This document shows, in pieces, positions 27,662-37,679 of a DNA stretch of 64,000 nt; within the stretch, counting starts at the first letter, position 1, and each line of letters begins with the position of its first letter. The notes under the pieces were generated by a model. The model saw nothing but the letters and a program-made list of their open reading frames with translations. It made no database searches and was not told the DNA's origin. Both the position numbers and the translations under genes were made by a program. The DNA is from GCA-002733465 sp039969155 (lineage in GTDB: Bacteria; Pseudomonadota; Gammaproteobacteria; Enterobacterales; Kangiellaceae): NCBI GenBank assembly GCA_039969155.1, contig JBDVOJ010000048.1, positions 1 through 64,000 on the forward strand. The letters are read 5' to 3'.

Positions 27662-27694
27662 AATAAAAAAGCGAGCATTAAGCTCGCTTTTTTT
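27662..27694. terminator. Bidirectional intrinsic terminator
   Basis: AAAAAA, GCGAGC (27671-27676), a short loop, GCTCGC (27682-27687) and a run of seven Ts form a symmetric hairpin. It sits between the convergent methyltransferase (plus) and gcvP (minus) and can end both transcripts. Confidence 0.9.
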
Positions 27695-27722
27695 GTTTTT
27701 CTGAAAATCTAAACTAACTGAC

Positions 27723-30590
27723 TTATCGATACTCATCCGGTGAAGGACAACTACAAATCAAGTTTCTATCACCGTAAACATCATCAATTCGGTTAACCGT
27801 TGGCCAGAATTTATTGATCTCTTGACCAGCTACAGGGAACAATCCGTCTTTAATCGAATAGGGTTTATCCCAGTTAAGTAAATCAACTTTAGTATGTGGC
27901 GCATTGCTTAGCGGGTTATTGTCGGCTTGCCACTCACCACTTTTTACTTTGTCGGTTTCATTTTTGATTGCAATCATGGCGTCAATAAATCGGTTGATTT
28001 CGCACAAAGGCTCGCTCTCAGTTGGCTCAATCATAAAAGTGCCGGCAACTGGGAATGACATGGTTGGCGCATGGAAACCGTAATCCATTAAGCGTTTAGC
28101 AAAATCGACCTCTGTGATGCCAGTGTCTGCTTTAATAGGGCGCAAATCGACAATACATTCATGAGCCACTTTATTATTCCTACCACGATATAGAATCGGG
28201 TAATGTTCGCTCAGTTTATTCGTTAAATAATTAGCATTTAGCAGTGCCATTTTGGTTGAGTTAGTGACACCTTCCTTCCCTAACATTGCAATGTACATCC
28301 AAGTGATCGGTAACACACCCGCACTGCCATAAGGCGCAGCAGAAACAGCGCCGTTCTGTTTTTCAACTCCGTCAACGCTTGTCACTGCATGATTAGGTAA
28401 GAACTCCGCCAAATGCTGTTTGACTCCAATTGGACCAACACCAGGGCCGCCACCACCATGAGGAATTGAGAAAGTTTTGTGTAAGTTTAGATGCGAAACA
28501 TCGGATCCCATCAGTCCCGGTGAAGTAATACCCACTTGAGCATTCATGTTGGCACCGTCCATATAAACTTGGCCGCCGTGTTCATGGATAAGATTGCAGA
28601 TATCCATAATAGACTCTTCAAAAACGCCGTGAGTCGATGGATAAGTGATCATTAGACAAGATAGATTATCAGACACTTGTTCTGCTTTAGTTTTTAGATC
28701 TTCAAAATCGACATTGCCGTTTTCGTCACAATTGACAATCACAACTTTCATGTTTGCCATTTGCGCACTCGCAGGATTAGTACCGTGAGCGGAACTTGGG
28801 ATCAAACAAATGTTTCGATGACCTTGGTCGCGAGACTCATGATATTTTTGAATGGCCAATAATCCAGCATATTCACCTTGAGCACCGGAATTCGGTTGTA
28901 GTGAAACCGCATCATAACCGGTAATTTCTGCCAACCATTGTTCCAAATCTTGGGTCATCTGCTGATAACCTTTGGTCTGATCCTTTGGTGCAAATGGATG
29001 AATATTTGAAAACTCAGGCCAAGTGATTGGTAACATTTCTGATGTCGCATTGAGTTTCATAGTACAGCTACCCAGTGCAATCATGCCATGTGCGAGAGAA
29101 AAGTCTTTGTTTTCCAGTTGCTTTAAATAACGCAACATTTCGGTTTCTGAATGATGAGTATTGAATACCGGATGCGTTAAGATTTCATCGTTACGGATCA
29201 ACTCGCTCGGTATTGATTGAGTCGCGGAAACCTGTTGGTCGAGTTGTTTAACATCAAGACCATTAGTATCGCCAGTTATCACGCTGTAAAGCTTTTCGAT
29301 TTCCGCATCCGTGACAGTTTCATCGATTGATAATCCAAACTGCCCGTTGGCATCAATTCTCAAGTTAATATTAGCCTCAGCAGCTCGCTTAGCAATGTCA
29401 TCAGACATCCCTTGAAAAGTTAAGGTATCGAAGAAGTTTTTATTAACCTGAATAAGACCTTTAGCGGTTAACGCTTGAGAGATAATTTGGGTGTAACGAT
29501 TAATTCGATTAGCGATTCGCTTTAGGCCTTCTGGCCCATGATAGACTGCATAAAACCCAGCGATATTGGCAAGCAAGACTTGCGCGGTACAGATGTTAGA
29601 GGTGGCTTTTTCACGGCGGATATGTTGCTCGCGAGTTTGCATTGCCATTCTCAAAGCTGGGCGTTTATTGCTATCAATTGAAACACCAATTATTCTTCCA
29701 GGAATCGATCGTTTGAATTTGTCACGAGTCGCAAAGTAAGCGGCGTGCGGGCCACCAAATCCCATTGGCACACCGAATCGTTGCGAACAACCAAGTACTA
29801 TGTCGGCGCCTAATGAACCGGGCGAAGTCAGCATAATTAGGCTCATGATATCTGCCGCCACCGCAACGATCGCATTGTTAGCTTGTAGACCAGGAATAAT
29901 TGAGGCTAAGTCCAGTACTTCACCGGTGTTACTGGTATATTGAATAAATGCACCAAACACATCATGCTCAGCGGCTTTTGAGGGCTCGTCGATGATTACT
30001 TCAAAGCCGTAATGTTCAGCTCTCGTTTTGATCACATCAATAGTTTGTGGAAACGCGTTTTGGTCGACGAAATATTGATTGGACTTTTTGTTTTTAGATA
30101 CTCGCTTGGCCATTGCCATGGCTTCGGCTGCGGCCGTCGCTTCATCTAATAAAGAGGCGCTAGCCAACTCCATGCCGGTAAGATCAATGGTCATTTGCTG
30201 ATAATTAATGATCGCCTCTAAACGGCCTTGAGCAATTTCCGGCTGGTAGGGGGTATAAGCGGTATACCACCCTGGATTTTCTAACACGTTTCTTAAGATA
30301 ACTGTTGGGGTAACCGTTGGATAATAACCCATTCCAATATAGTTAGAATAAAGCTCATTCTGTCCGGCGATTTCGGCTAAGTCTTGTAAGGCTTTTTGTT
30401 CGGTGCGTGCCGAAGGTATATTTAACTCTTTCGGTAATCTAATTTTATTAGAGACGGTTTCAACGAGCAAATCATCCAAAGAATCGACACCAAGAGATTC
30501 CAACATGCTTTCGGTCTCTTGTTGATCAGGGCCGATATGTCGTTGCTGAAATTCCTGAGGGTTTTGTAGTTGATCTAAAGTTGATTTCAT
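27723..30590 (-). CDS. gcvP: Glycine dehydrogenase (decarboxylating), P-protein, single chain
   Basis: A full-length P-protein of about 955 residues carrying both the alpha-like and beta-like halves. It starts with the conserved FQQRHIGPD segment. The PLP-binding lysine lies in LNLHKTFSIPHGGGGPG near residue 700. It decarboxylates glycine and passes the methylamine to lipoyl-GcvH. Three ATGs in a row (30596, 30593, 30590) precede the coding match; GAGA before them best fits ATG 30590, and the TTG at 30608 is unlikely. It follows gcvH by 182 bp containing a terminator-like hairpin. Confidence 0.97.
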   Translation of the reverse strand: MKSTLDQLQNPQEFQQRHIGPDQQETESMLESLGVDSLDDLLVETVSNKIRLPKELNIPSARTEQKALQDLAEIAGQNELYSNYIGMGYYPTVTPTVILRNVLENPGWYTAYTPYQPEIAQGRLEAIINYQQMTIDLTGMELASASLLDEATAAAEAMAMAKRVSKNKKSNQYFVDQNAFPQTIDVIKTRAEHYGFEVIIDEPSKAAEHDVFGAFIQYTSNTGEVLDLASIIPGLQANNAIVAVAADIMSLIMLTSPGSLGADIVLGCSQRFGVPMGFGGPHAAYFATRDKFKRSIPGRIIGVSIDSNKRPALRMAMQTREQHIRREKATSNICTAQVLLANIAGFYAVYHGPEGLKRIANRINRYTQIISQALTAKGLIQVNKNFFDTLTFQGMSDDIAKRAAEANINLRIDANGQFGLSIDETVTDAEIEKLYSVITGDTNGLDVKQLDQQVSATQSIPSELIRNDEILTHPVFNTHHSETEMLRYLKQLENKDFSLAHGMIALGSCTMKLNATSEMLPITWPEFSNIHPFAPKDQTKGYQQMTQDLEQWLAEITGYDAVSLQPNSGAQGEYAGLLAIQKYHESRDQGHRNICLIPSSAHGTNPASAQMANMKVVIVNCDENGNVDFEDLKTKAEQVSDNLSCLMITYPSTHGVFEESIMDICNLIHEHGGQVYMDGANMNAQVGITSPGLMGSDVSHLNLHKTFSIPHGGGGPGVGPIGVKQHLAEFLPNHAVTSVDGVEKQNGAVSAAPYGSAGVLPITWMYIAMLGKEGVTNSTKMALLNANYLTNKLSEHYPILYRGRNNKVAHECIVDLRPIKADTGITEVDFAKRLMDYGFHAPTMSFPVAGTFMIEPTESEPLCEINRFIDAMIAIKNETDKVKSGEWQADNNPLSNAPHTKVDLLNWDKPYSIKDGLFPVAGQEINKFWPTVNRIDDVYGDRNLICSCPSPDEYR

Positions 30591-30715
30591 CATCATTCTC
30601 AATTGCAATAATAATAGTTAATAGAGGTTATACGAGCGTAATCTCAGATACCGCCAAATAGACATCAATAGGTTGATTGAAATATCGTCGTTGCTGATTG
30701 ATTACCGAGCCAAAC

Positions 30716-30744
30716 AAAAAGCCCCAATCAATAATTGAGGCTTT
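30716..30744 (-). terminator. Terminator-like hairpin between gcvH and gcvP
   Basis: On the minus strand AAAGCCTCAAT, a short loop, ATTGGGGCTTT and TTTTTG form an 11-bp stem with one wobble and a T-tract. It lies 29 bp after the gcvH stop and before gcvP, so part of the gcvTH message should end here. gcvP would then need read-through or its own promoter. Confidence 0.75.
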
Positions 30745-30772
30745 ATTAAATTACTTGGAAGTTATCGATGAA

Positions 30773-31159
30773 TTAATCTTCGATTTCGTTCTGGTAACTT
30801 TCTGCGTCCAACAACCCTTCTAACTCAGAAGGCTCTGATGGCTGCATTTTAAACATCCAACCGTCGTCATAAGGCGATGAATTAACGGTTTCTGGCGCAT
30901 CTTCTAGATCTTCGTTAACCGCGATAATCGTTCCAGATAGAGGCGCATAAATATCAGAAGCCGCTTTGACTGACTCAACCACCGCGATTTCGTCTTCTAG
31001 CGCAACTTCACTATCGACATCAGGTAGTTCAACATACACCACATCACCCAGTAATTCTTGTGCATGGTCAGTGATACCAATGGTAACAGTACCATCGTCT
31101 TCTTCTCTAACCCACTCGTGTGAGCTGATGTATTTTAAATCACTAGGGACATTACTCAT
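30773..31159 (-). CDS. gcvH: Glycine cleavage system H protein
   Basis: The 128-residue lipoyl carrier. The lipoylation lysine is in VESVKAASDIYAP, and the SSHEWVREE and ITDHAQELLGDVVYVELP segments are typical. It shuttles the aminomethyl group between GcvP, GcvT and the L protein. ATG 31159 has GAGGA seven bases upstream; the TTG at 31165 is less likely. It lies 50 bp after gcvT. Confidence 0.97.
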   Translation of the reverse strand: MSNVPSDLKYISSHEWVREEDDGTVTIGITDHAQELLGDVVYVELPDVDSEVALEDEIAVVESVKAASDIYAPLSGTIIAVNEDLEDAPETVNSSPYDDGWMFKMQPSEPSELEGLLDAESYQNEIED

Positions 31160-31209
31160 TTTCAATTCCTCAATAATCTGAACGAAGCGTCTTATTTTAG
31201 CGCGGTATT

Positions 31210-32295
31210 TTACACCAAAGCCTTACCCATGCGAACAAAAGTCGCTTTTACAACCTTTGCAGGCACCAATTTTTTTCTAATTTCAACCATAACCGTCTCA
31301 CCGGTTGCCTTAGGCACTCTAGCAATACCGATACTCTGTTTTAGGGTTGGTGACATTGTGCCACTGGTGGTTTCACCTTCACCCACGCCTTCTGCAATCA
31401 CTTTCATGTGAGAACGGATCACGCCCTTACCTTGCAGAACCAAGCCGACCAACTTGTTTTTTATTCCAACTTCTTTTTGCGATAGAAGAGCCGATTTACC
31501 AATAAAATCTCTGTCTTCTGGAGTCCACGTTATGGTCCATCCCATATTAGCTTCTAGGGGAGAAACCGTTTCATCCATTTCATTGCCATATAAATTCATA
31601 CCCGCTTCAAGTCTCAATGTGTCACGCGCACCCAACCCACATGGCCTAACTCCCGCATCAACTAGCTTATTCCAAAATTCGCCTGCTTGGTCTGCCGGAA
31701 CCATAATTTCGTAACCATCTTCACCGGTGTAACCCGTTCGAGCGATAAAATAACCTTCGCTATCCGCGGCAAAGAACACGCCGATTCCTGCAACAGCTTC
31801 TTGTTGAGCTTTGCTGAGTACAGAATTAGTCTTTTCAATCGCATTAGGCCCTTGAACCGCCAACATTGCAAAGTCAGTGTTTTCTGTCACCGACACTTCA
31901 AAGTTTGAGGCTTGCTCCGCCATCCAAGCGAGGTCTTTTTCGCGAGTCGACGCATTCACTACGACGCGATAATTGCTTGAATCGATGAAGTAAACGATTA
32001 AATCATCAATTACGCCACCTTCATGGTTCAACATCCCGCTATAAAGCGCTTTACCTGATTCTTGAAGTTTCTCGACATCGTTCGCTAGTAAGTAGCGCAA
32101 ATAAGGTTTGGCTTCCGCCCCTTTGACTTCGACCACAGTCATATGAGAAACGTCGAACATTCCTGCATCCTGACGGACTATGTGATGCTCTTCTAACTGT
32201 GAGCCATAATGCAACGGCATATCCCACCCGCCAAAATCGACAATTTTAGCGTTGGCTTTCACATGACTATCATAAAACGGCGTTTTTAGGCCCAT
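31210..32295 (-). CDS. gcvT: Glycine cleavage system aminomethyltransferase (T protein)
   Basis: A T protein of 361 residues. It opens MGLKTPFYDSHVKANAKIVD with the conserved DFGGWDMPLHYGSQ segment. DVSHMTVVEVKG, GYTGEDGYEIMVP and the folate-site GLGARDTLRLEAGMNLYG are all present. It transfers the methylene group to tetrahydrofolate. The frame begins upstream at a TTG (32319), but the ATG at 32295 matches family length. It is first in the gcvT-gcvH-gcvP operon. No glycine riboswitch was recognised in the leader; a TATAAT lies at 32378-32373. Confidence 0.97.
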   Translation of the reverse strand: MGLKTPFYDSHVKANAKIVDFGGWDMPLHYGSQLEEHHIVRQDAGMFDVSHMTVVEVKGAEAKPYLRYLLANDVEKLQESGKALYSGMLNHEGGVIDDLIVYFIDSSNYRVVVNASTREKDLAWMAEQASNFEVSVTENTDFAMLAVQGPNAIEKTNSVLSKAQQEAVAGIGVFFAADSEGYFIARTGYTGEDGYEIMVPADQAGEFWNKLVDAGVRPCGLGARDTLRLEAGMNLYGNEMDETVSPLEANMGWTITWTPEDRDFIGKSALLSQKEVGIKNKLVGLVLQGKGVIRSHMKVIAEGVGEGETTSGTMSPTLKQSIGIARVPKATGETVMVEIRKKLVPAKVVKATFVRMGKALV

Positions 32296-32536
32296 GAGCG
32301 GTGCACTCCATGATTGCAATCTAACTTAATTTAAGTAACTAACTTTGCATTAGTCGCTGATAATTTGCGCGAATTATACCCAGCAAATAACAAGAATAGA
32401 ATAGTTTTCAGCATTTTTCGACTAAATATATACGGACAAAAAGCCTACTTATCGCGCTATAGACAATTTAATTCGCTTAAGACAGTTTAAATCCGCCATT
32501 AAAAACCAATACCGGATAATATTCGAACTGCGTTAA

Positions 32537-32953
32537 TTACCAGCTACCGATGCTCGGCATACTTGCCCAAGGTTCTTTTTCTGGCAATCGTTGTCCCGCT
32601 TGAAGTAATTCGATTGAAATATTATTAGGGTCTTTAACGAAGGCCATATGGCCATCTCTTGGGGGACGATTAATAGTCACCCCCATCGACATTAAATGTT
32701 CACAGATCTGATAAATATCCTCTACTTCATAAGCCAAATGACCAAATTGATCACCGCCAGTGTATTCTCGCTCTCCCCAATTATGGGTCAATTCAACCAT
32801 AGGCCCATCAGCGCTTTCACCAAGGAAATAGAGAGTAAACTTGCCGGCTTCAACCTTTTTTTCTTTAATGAGCTTTAATCCTAACCCCTTGGTATAGAAT
32901 TCGATGGAAGCTTCGGGCTGATTAGTGCGTATCATCGAGTGTAGATATTTCAT
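32537..32953 (-). CDS. gloA: Lactoylglutathione lyase-like VOC protein (glyoxalase I)
   Basis: This 138-residue VOC-fold protein follows the GloA pattern from its start, MKYLHSMIRTNQPEASIEFY, to the IELLQAG end. Candidate metal ligands are His5, the Glu in MVELTHNWG, the His in FGHLAYEV and the Glu in ISIELL. It probably converts the methylglyoxal-glutathione adduct to lactoylglutathione, using Ni or Zn. The start overlaps fxsA by 4 bp, so the two are co-transcribed. Confidence 0.85.
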   Translation of the reverse strand: MKYLHSMIRTNQPEASIEFYTKGLGLKLIKEKKVEAGKFTLYFLGESADGPMVELTHNWGEREYTGGDQFGHLAYEVEDIYQICEHLMSMGVTINRPPRDGHMAFVKDPNNISIELLQAGQRLPEKEPWASMPSIGSW

Positions 32954-33444
32954 TTTGGTTTGTCCTCTTCTTGAAACTCCCCTTCTATCACCCTACCACC
33001 GTTATTTTTGGCAGGGCCATTTTCAAAAGAGTCATTTGGGTCAGAATAATGTTGATGTGAATGATAAAAACCTTGGCTGTGCTTTGCTTTAAACATACCT
33101 TGCGCGATTAGCATCTGAGCCAGATGCAACCTGACCTGGGGAACCATTAACAAAAAGCCCACTATATCTGTCACAAAACCCGGTGTTAGCAATAAACCAC
33201 CTGCAAATAATAACTGCGCTGCAGCGGCCATTTCAACCGCCGGTATTTGGCCTTGAGCAAGGCTAGCTTGAATTTGCTGCCAAGCTCTAAATCCTTGTTG
33301 TTTGAGCAGGTTCACGCCCACAACAGCAGTTAGAATCACTACCAATAGGGTCCAACTAAGACCGATTTGCTCTCCTACCTGAATAAATACCGCAATTTCT
33401 ATAATAGGGACTAAAATAAATAGGACGAGAAGAATTCTGAACAT
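32950..33444 (-). CDS. fxsA: FxsA-family membrane protein
   Basis: A 164-residue protein with an FxsA domain of three to four membrane helices: FRILLVLFILVPIIEIAVFI, LSWTLLVVILTAVVG and LLTPGFVTDIVGFLLMVP. The hydrophilic tail is rich in His, Asn and acidic residues. In E. coli FxsA affects phage T7 exclusion by the F plasmid; its cellular role is unclear. It is co-transcribed with the glyoxalase gene. Confidence 0.92.
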   Translation of the reverse strand: MFRILLVLFILVPIIEIAVFIQVGEQIGLSWTLLVVILTAVVGVNLLKQQGFRAWQQIQASLAQGQIPAVEMAAAAQLLFAGGLLLTPGFVTDIVGFLLMVPQVRLHLAQMLIAQGMFKAKHSQGFYHSHQHYSDPNDSFENGPAKNNGGRVIEGEFQEEDKPK

Positions 33445-33549
33445 CGATACTCTCTTGCAGGGTTTGCATGCTAGTTTGTTGAGTAAAATTACCCAATATC
33501 ACTTTGTATTTGGGCTTTATGTGTCGAAAGCAACAGAAAACGCTCTCAA

Positions 33550-33568
33550 ATAGCCATTTTTTGGCTAT
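33550..33568. repeat. Small hairpin in the fxsA / receiver-protein spacer
   Basis: ATAGCCA (33550-33556), a T5 loop and TGGCTAT (33562-33568) form a perfect 7-bp stem. A second, related GGCT...AGCC hairpin follows at about 33582-33598. They lie upstream of both divergent genes, so they are not terminators of either; the function is unknown. Confidence 0.45.
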
Positions 33569-33733
33569 GTTAGCTGCTGTTTAGGCTTTTTTCTAGCCAA
33601 TTAAGTGTTATCCGAGAGTTAATTTACCTCGGTTAAATCACACTTCTCTGATGTTTATTTGATTTAGCAATAAGATCTTCGATAATTGATCTAGATAGTT
33701 ATTAAAAACAAGTAATAGGTTCTAAGGCTCCGC

Positions 33734-35518
33734 ATGGTAGAAACGATAGAAAAAACTAATCAAATTCCACCTGAAGTACAGCGTCAGTTCTTTCGGCGTA
33801 CGCCGATCAAACTAAAACAGTTCTCAAGACTATTGAACGATATGATCGATCAACAGATCGATAGTCTAAGAATCAAGGCACTGCTTTCACAAGTTACGAA
33901 AACGCGTGAAGCTTGTGTAAAGCAAGATTTTGAATCCACCGGTCGATTATTACATCAGCTAATGAAGCTGCTTTCGATGAGTCAGGAAGCGATTGAATCG
34001 CAAAAGCCTTTACTCAAACGGCTCTCTCGCAAGCTAATGGAACATGCAGAAAAATTGGAACTTGGGGTTAAACCCCAAAAAGAGCAAGCCCCACCAACAC
34101 CAGAACCAACCGCACCTACGAAAGAAACGGCTAAAACGCCAACATCGCAGGATGAATCGCCTACCAGTCAACAACAAAAGCCATCTGAAACTTCAGATGC
34201 CGATTCGACTGATGTTAAAGAAGATACCGACGAAGCTCCATTTGGTATGTACTTAGACAGAGGCCAGTTAATATTTGTTTCGGACAACAAGCAGACTGTT
34301 GGATTAAATAGCAATGAACTATGCGAACAATTTGACTCCATGGGTATTGAGTCTTCTTTAGCCGACAACCTACCCAGTGCTTTCGCTTTAGCAGAAAAAC
34401 AACCTAATAGTATAATCATTGCACCTTTATCTTGTGTAGAACCTCTAGATGTTCGTGCTGATGAAGAAATAGAAACCGCCAGAGCCCCTCTCATTTTTAT
34501 CGCTGATGAAGATAACCAAGAAAACCGAGCCAAAGGCATAAGAAATGGCGGCACTGGCTTTGCAGTAGAACCGGTTTCTCTATCCATGGTGTACGACCAA
34601 ATAGAACGAGTCCATGATGTTCAAGCTGAGGCACCAAAGCGCGTTCTGGTGATGGAAGACTCGAAAGCGCAAGCTCGCTATTACCAAAAGGTACTCAGTA
34701 AAGGCCCATTTGAAATTAGAGTTGTCAATAACCCTTCAGTGTTTTTAGAAGCACTTCGTGGCTTTGACCCTGAGACAGTATTAATGGATATGCAAATGCC
34801 CGACTCCTCTGGCATAGAGCTAACACAGATGATCCGGCAAATGCACCGTTATGCTCATTTGCCTGTCATATTCTTATCCGCCGAAGAAAACTTGCGAAAG
34901 CAGAACCAAGCACTGATGTCAGGTGGTACAGCATTTATCGTTAAGCCTGTGCAAAAAGAACAACTGATGTTTATGGCTAATTTGTTTACCCAACGATATC
35001 GCGACTTAAATCCTCAGATTGAAATCAATCCAGACACAGGCTTGCATTATGCACCCCAATTTAAGCAAGTAATATCCCTTGAGTCCGCTCGAATGAGTCG
35101 GAATCCTGGCTCAATCGCATTGGCTTTAATTTGTTTGGACGATGCCGAAGAGTTGGCTAATAGTGCTCATTTCTCTTTTATTAATAGTGCAATCCAGCAA
35201 CTCGCCACTTTGTTGAAAAAGCGTTTAAGAAAAACCGATGTGGTAGGTCATGTTGATAGTAATAAGCTTGGTGTCATACTGACATCTGGTAAACATCCAG
35301 ATTGGGTGAATATAATGCGTGCAGTTCAGCAGCAATTCGCGGAAATTCTGTTTCACTTGCAAAACGAAGATAGAAATCTAACCGTGAGTATTGGGATTTC
35401 TACTCTAAGATCGAACTTTAATGCCCATCAATGGTTAGAACGCAGCCATAGAGCCTTAAACGAAGCTATGGAATCTGGCGCATCTGGCTTAGAATGCTAT
35501 GACTCTGAAGACAGTTAA
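33734..35518 (+). CDS. Multi-domain response regulator with degenerate GGDEF
   Basis: This soluble 594-residue protein has a helical N-terminus (residues 1-110), a Pro/Thr/Gln-rich linker (about 112-165), a receiver-like domain lacking a clear phospho-Asp (about 173-297), an intact receiver domain (about 300-420; Asp352 in LMDMQMPDSSG, Lys in IVKPVQK), and a GGDEF-fold domain (about 430-594). The GGDEF signature is replaced by HVDSNKLGVIL, so cyclase activity is unlikely; it may bind GTP or c-di-GMP or act as a scaffold. No kinase gene is adjacent. Confidence 0.82.
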   Translation: MVETIEKTNQIPPEVQRQFFRRTPIKLKQFSRLLNDMIDQQIDSLRIKALLSQVTKTREACVKQDFESTGRLLHQLMKLLSMSQEAIESQKPLLKRLSRKLMEHAEKLELGVKPQKEQAPPTPEPTAPTKETAKTPTSQDESPTSQQQKPSETSDADSTDVKEDTDEAPFGMYLDRGQLIFVSDNKQTVGLNSNELCEQFDSMGIESSLADNLPSAFALAEKQPNSIIIAPLSCVEPLDVRADEEIETARAPLIFIADEDNQENRAKGIRNGGTGFAVEPVSLSMVYDQIERVHDVQAEAPKRVLVMEDSKAQARYYQKVLSKGPFEIRVVNNPSVFLEALRGFDPETVLMDMQMPDSSGIELTQMIRQMHRYAHLPVIFLSAEENLRKQNQALMSGGTAFIVKPVQKEQLMFMANLFTQRYRDLNPQIEINPDTGLHYAPQFKQVISLESARMSRNPGSIALALICLDDAEELANSAHFSFINSAIQQLATLLKKRLRKTDVVGHVDSNKLGVILTSGKHPDWVNIMRAVQQQFAEILFHLQNEDRNLTVSIGISTLRSNFNAHQWLERSHRALNEAMESGASGLECYDSEDS

Positions 35519-35709
35519 CGCTAAAATATTGATGAACAGCAAGAACCAATCGACCGATGGTGAAACAAACGGAGTAGTTCTCAGTCAAACACATTCAGAG
35601 GTCGCTATTTAACCCGATCTGATTAAATCATTTAGCTTAACTTGTATCAATGCGGCTAATACTAATTAATGGTTTCGTGCCAAATGGGCACACCCTAACG
35701 AGATTTTAC

Positions 35710-37614
35710 ATGAGAAATTTTTTATCAACCTTTTCCGCTTTTCTGCTTTCTCTGAGCCTTATAGTTTCTGCTCCAGCAGCTGAAGAGCAAGACCTATCGA
35801 AATTATTTGGCGGAAAATCTGAATTCTTGAACGTTGATGAAGCATTTATTCTTGATACCGAAATTGTCGATAATGAAATTATTGTTCGATTTGAAATCGC
35901 CGACGAGTACTACATGTATCGTAGCCGGTTCCTGTTCAATGCTGAAGGCGCGACATTAGATAAGGCTTACATTCCAGATGGCAAGAAGAAGGTTGACGAA
36001 TATTTAGGAAATGTAGAGGTTTATCATCATAACTTAGAAATTAGTATTCCTTTTGTAGCGCATCAAAAGGAGTTTACTTTTATTATCGAGTATCAGGGCT
36101 GTGCTGAAGCGGGATTATGCTACCCACCCGAAGAAAAAAAGGTTCTACTAACAGCTAGCTCCATTACAGCTGCCAGCGCAGCAGCAACAGAATCAAATAA
36201 CCAAAAGCCTACTTCGCAGACCAAAACTACCGAGTCGGCTAATACTGATATAGCCTCAAGTAAAAAAGAATTTGTTCCAGAACAAGAGAAGCTTTCTAAC
36301 TTCTTATCAGATAAAAGCTTGGTCGAGATCGTGTTGTATATGGTGTTGCTTGGAATAGGCCTCGCCTTCACTCCTTGTGTACTACCAATGGTACCAATAT
36401 TGTCGAGCATTATCGTTGGTCAAGGTGAAAACATTACCACTCGTAAATCATTCTTCTTGTCGCTCTCCTACACTCAAGCAATGGCCATACCCTTTGCTGG
36501 TATCGGCTTATTGGTCGGTGGTGCAACACAACTGTTTGGAGTCGATATAAATAGTAATACTTTGCAAGCTCCGTGGTTTGTTATTCCGGCCGCGGTCGTG
36601 TTTTTACTACTTTCACTTTCCATGTTCGGTTTTTATGAGTTGCAATTACCGGCAGGAATGCGCAACAAGTTAACCAACCTTTCCAATAATCAAGAAGGTG
36701 GAACTTATGTCGGCGCAGCAATAATGGGTGCTCTTTCTGCGTTAGTAGTTTCTCCCTGCGTCACTGTACCGGTTGCTGGAGTATTACTTTATATCGCACA
36801 AACTGGTGATGCGACTATTGGTGGAGTCGCTCTATACTCTCTGGCCGTGGGTATGGGTATTCCCTTATTACTCGTTGGTGTCGGTGGCGGCAAATTATTA
36901 CCTAAAGCTGGTGCTTGGATGAATAATGTTAAAGCGGCATTTGGCGTAGGAATGATAGCTATGGCGTTGTACATCACTAAGCACATCATTCCAGATACAC
37001 TTAACTTAATATTATGGTCCATTCTACTTATCGTTACTGCAACCTATATGGGGGCTTTTTCGGCAGTCGAAAAAAACTTCGAGAAACTTTGGAAAGGGTT
37101 GGGTATCTTTGTATTTATCTATGGACTTCTACTTCTTGTTGGCGCGGCAATTGGTAATGGTGAACTACTAAAACCACTTAAGGGATTAACCCTTGCGCAA
37201 TCTAGCCATGGCCAATCACAAGCTGCTTCTGGTCAAAGTCATACTCGTTTTATTAAAGTGAAAACCATTGAAGATGTTCAGCAACAAGTTGCAGCTGCGA
37301 ATGCGGAAGGAAAAACTGTTATGTTCGATTTCTTCGCAGAATACTGCACTGCTTGTTATGAATTTGAAGAGCTGGTTTTTCCCGAACCTGCGGTCGTCGA
37401 TGCGTTAGCAAATAGTGTTTTGATCCAAGCTGATGTCACTGCGGATGACGAACACGATAGAGCCTTAATGAAACACTTTGGTATCATTGGCCTACCTAGC
37501 ATCTTATTTTTTGATAAGAACGGCTTCGAAGATAAGCGCTTAAGAGCAACCGGATTTGAAAACGCGGAGACATTTGTACAAAGAATAGAAGCGGCTTATA
37601 CCGTTAATTTGTAA
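35710..37614 (+). CDS. dsbD: Thiol:disulfide interchange protein DsbD
   Basis: This protein has 634 residues from ATG 35710, which begins the signal peptide MRNFLSTFSAFLLSLSLIVS; the frame extends to 35650 without a signal. It has a periplasmic alpha domain with the CAEAGLCYPP cysteine pair, a Ser/Thr/Gln linker, eight membrane helices with GLAFTPCVLPMVP and SPCVTVP, and a C-terminal thioredoxin domain with CTAC. It carries electrons from cytoplasmic thioredoxin to periplasmic DsbC and other thiol proteins. No other dsb gene is adjacent. Confidence 0.95.
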   Translation: MRNFLSTFSAFLLSLSLIVSAPAAEEQDLSKLFGGKSEFLNVDEAFILDTEIVDNEIIVRFEIADEYYMYRSRFLFNAEGATLDKAYIPDGKKKVDEYLGNVEVYHHNLEISIPFVAHQKEFTFIIEYQGCAEAGLCYPPEEKKVLLTASSITAASAAATESNNQKPTSQTKTTESANTDIASSKKEFVPEQEKLSNFLSDKSLVEIVLYMVLLGIGLAFTPCVLPMVPILSSIIVGQGENITTRKSFFLSLSYTQAMAIPFAGIGLLVGGATQLFGVDINSNTLQAPWFVIPAAVVFLLLSLSMFGFYELQLPAGMRNKLTNLSNNQEGGTYVGAAIMGALSALVVSPCVTVPVAGVLLYIAQTGDATIGGVALYSLAVGMGIPLLLVGVGGGKLLPKAGAWMNNVKAAFGVGMIAMALYITKHIIPDTLNLILWSILLIVTATYMGAFSAVEKNFEKLWKGLGIFVFIYGLLLLVGAAIGNGELLKPLKGLTLAQSSHGQSQAASGQSHTRFIKVKTIEDVQQQVAAANAEGKTVMFDFFAEYCTACYEFEELVFPEPAVVDALANSVLIQADVTADDEHDRALMKHFGIIGLPSILFFDKNGFEDKRLRATGFENAETFVQRIEAAYTVNL

Positions 37615-37679
37615 TATCCAAAGGCTAAATTATCGATGTGAAATTGATAGGCCAACCTTAGCGAAACAGCGCCTGCTAT

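Noticed and set aside
32296..32536. Glycine riboswitch before gcvT
   Set aside because: No tandem aptamer motifs or conserved purine-rich loops were found in the leader.
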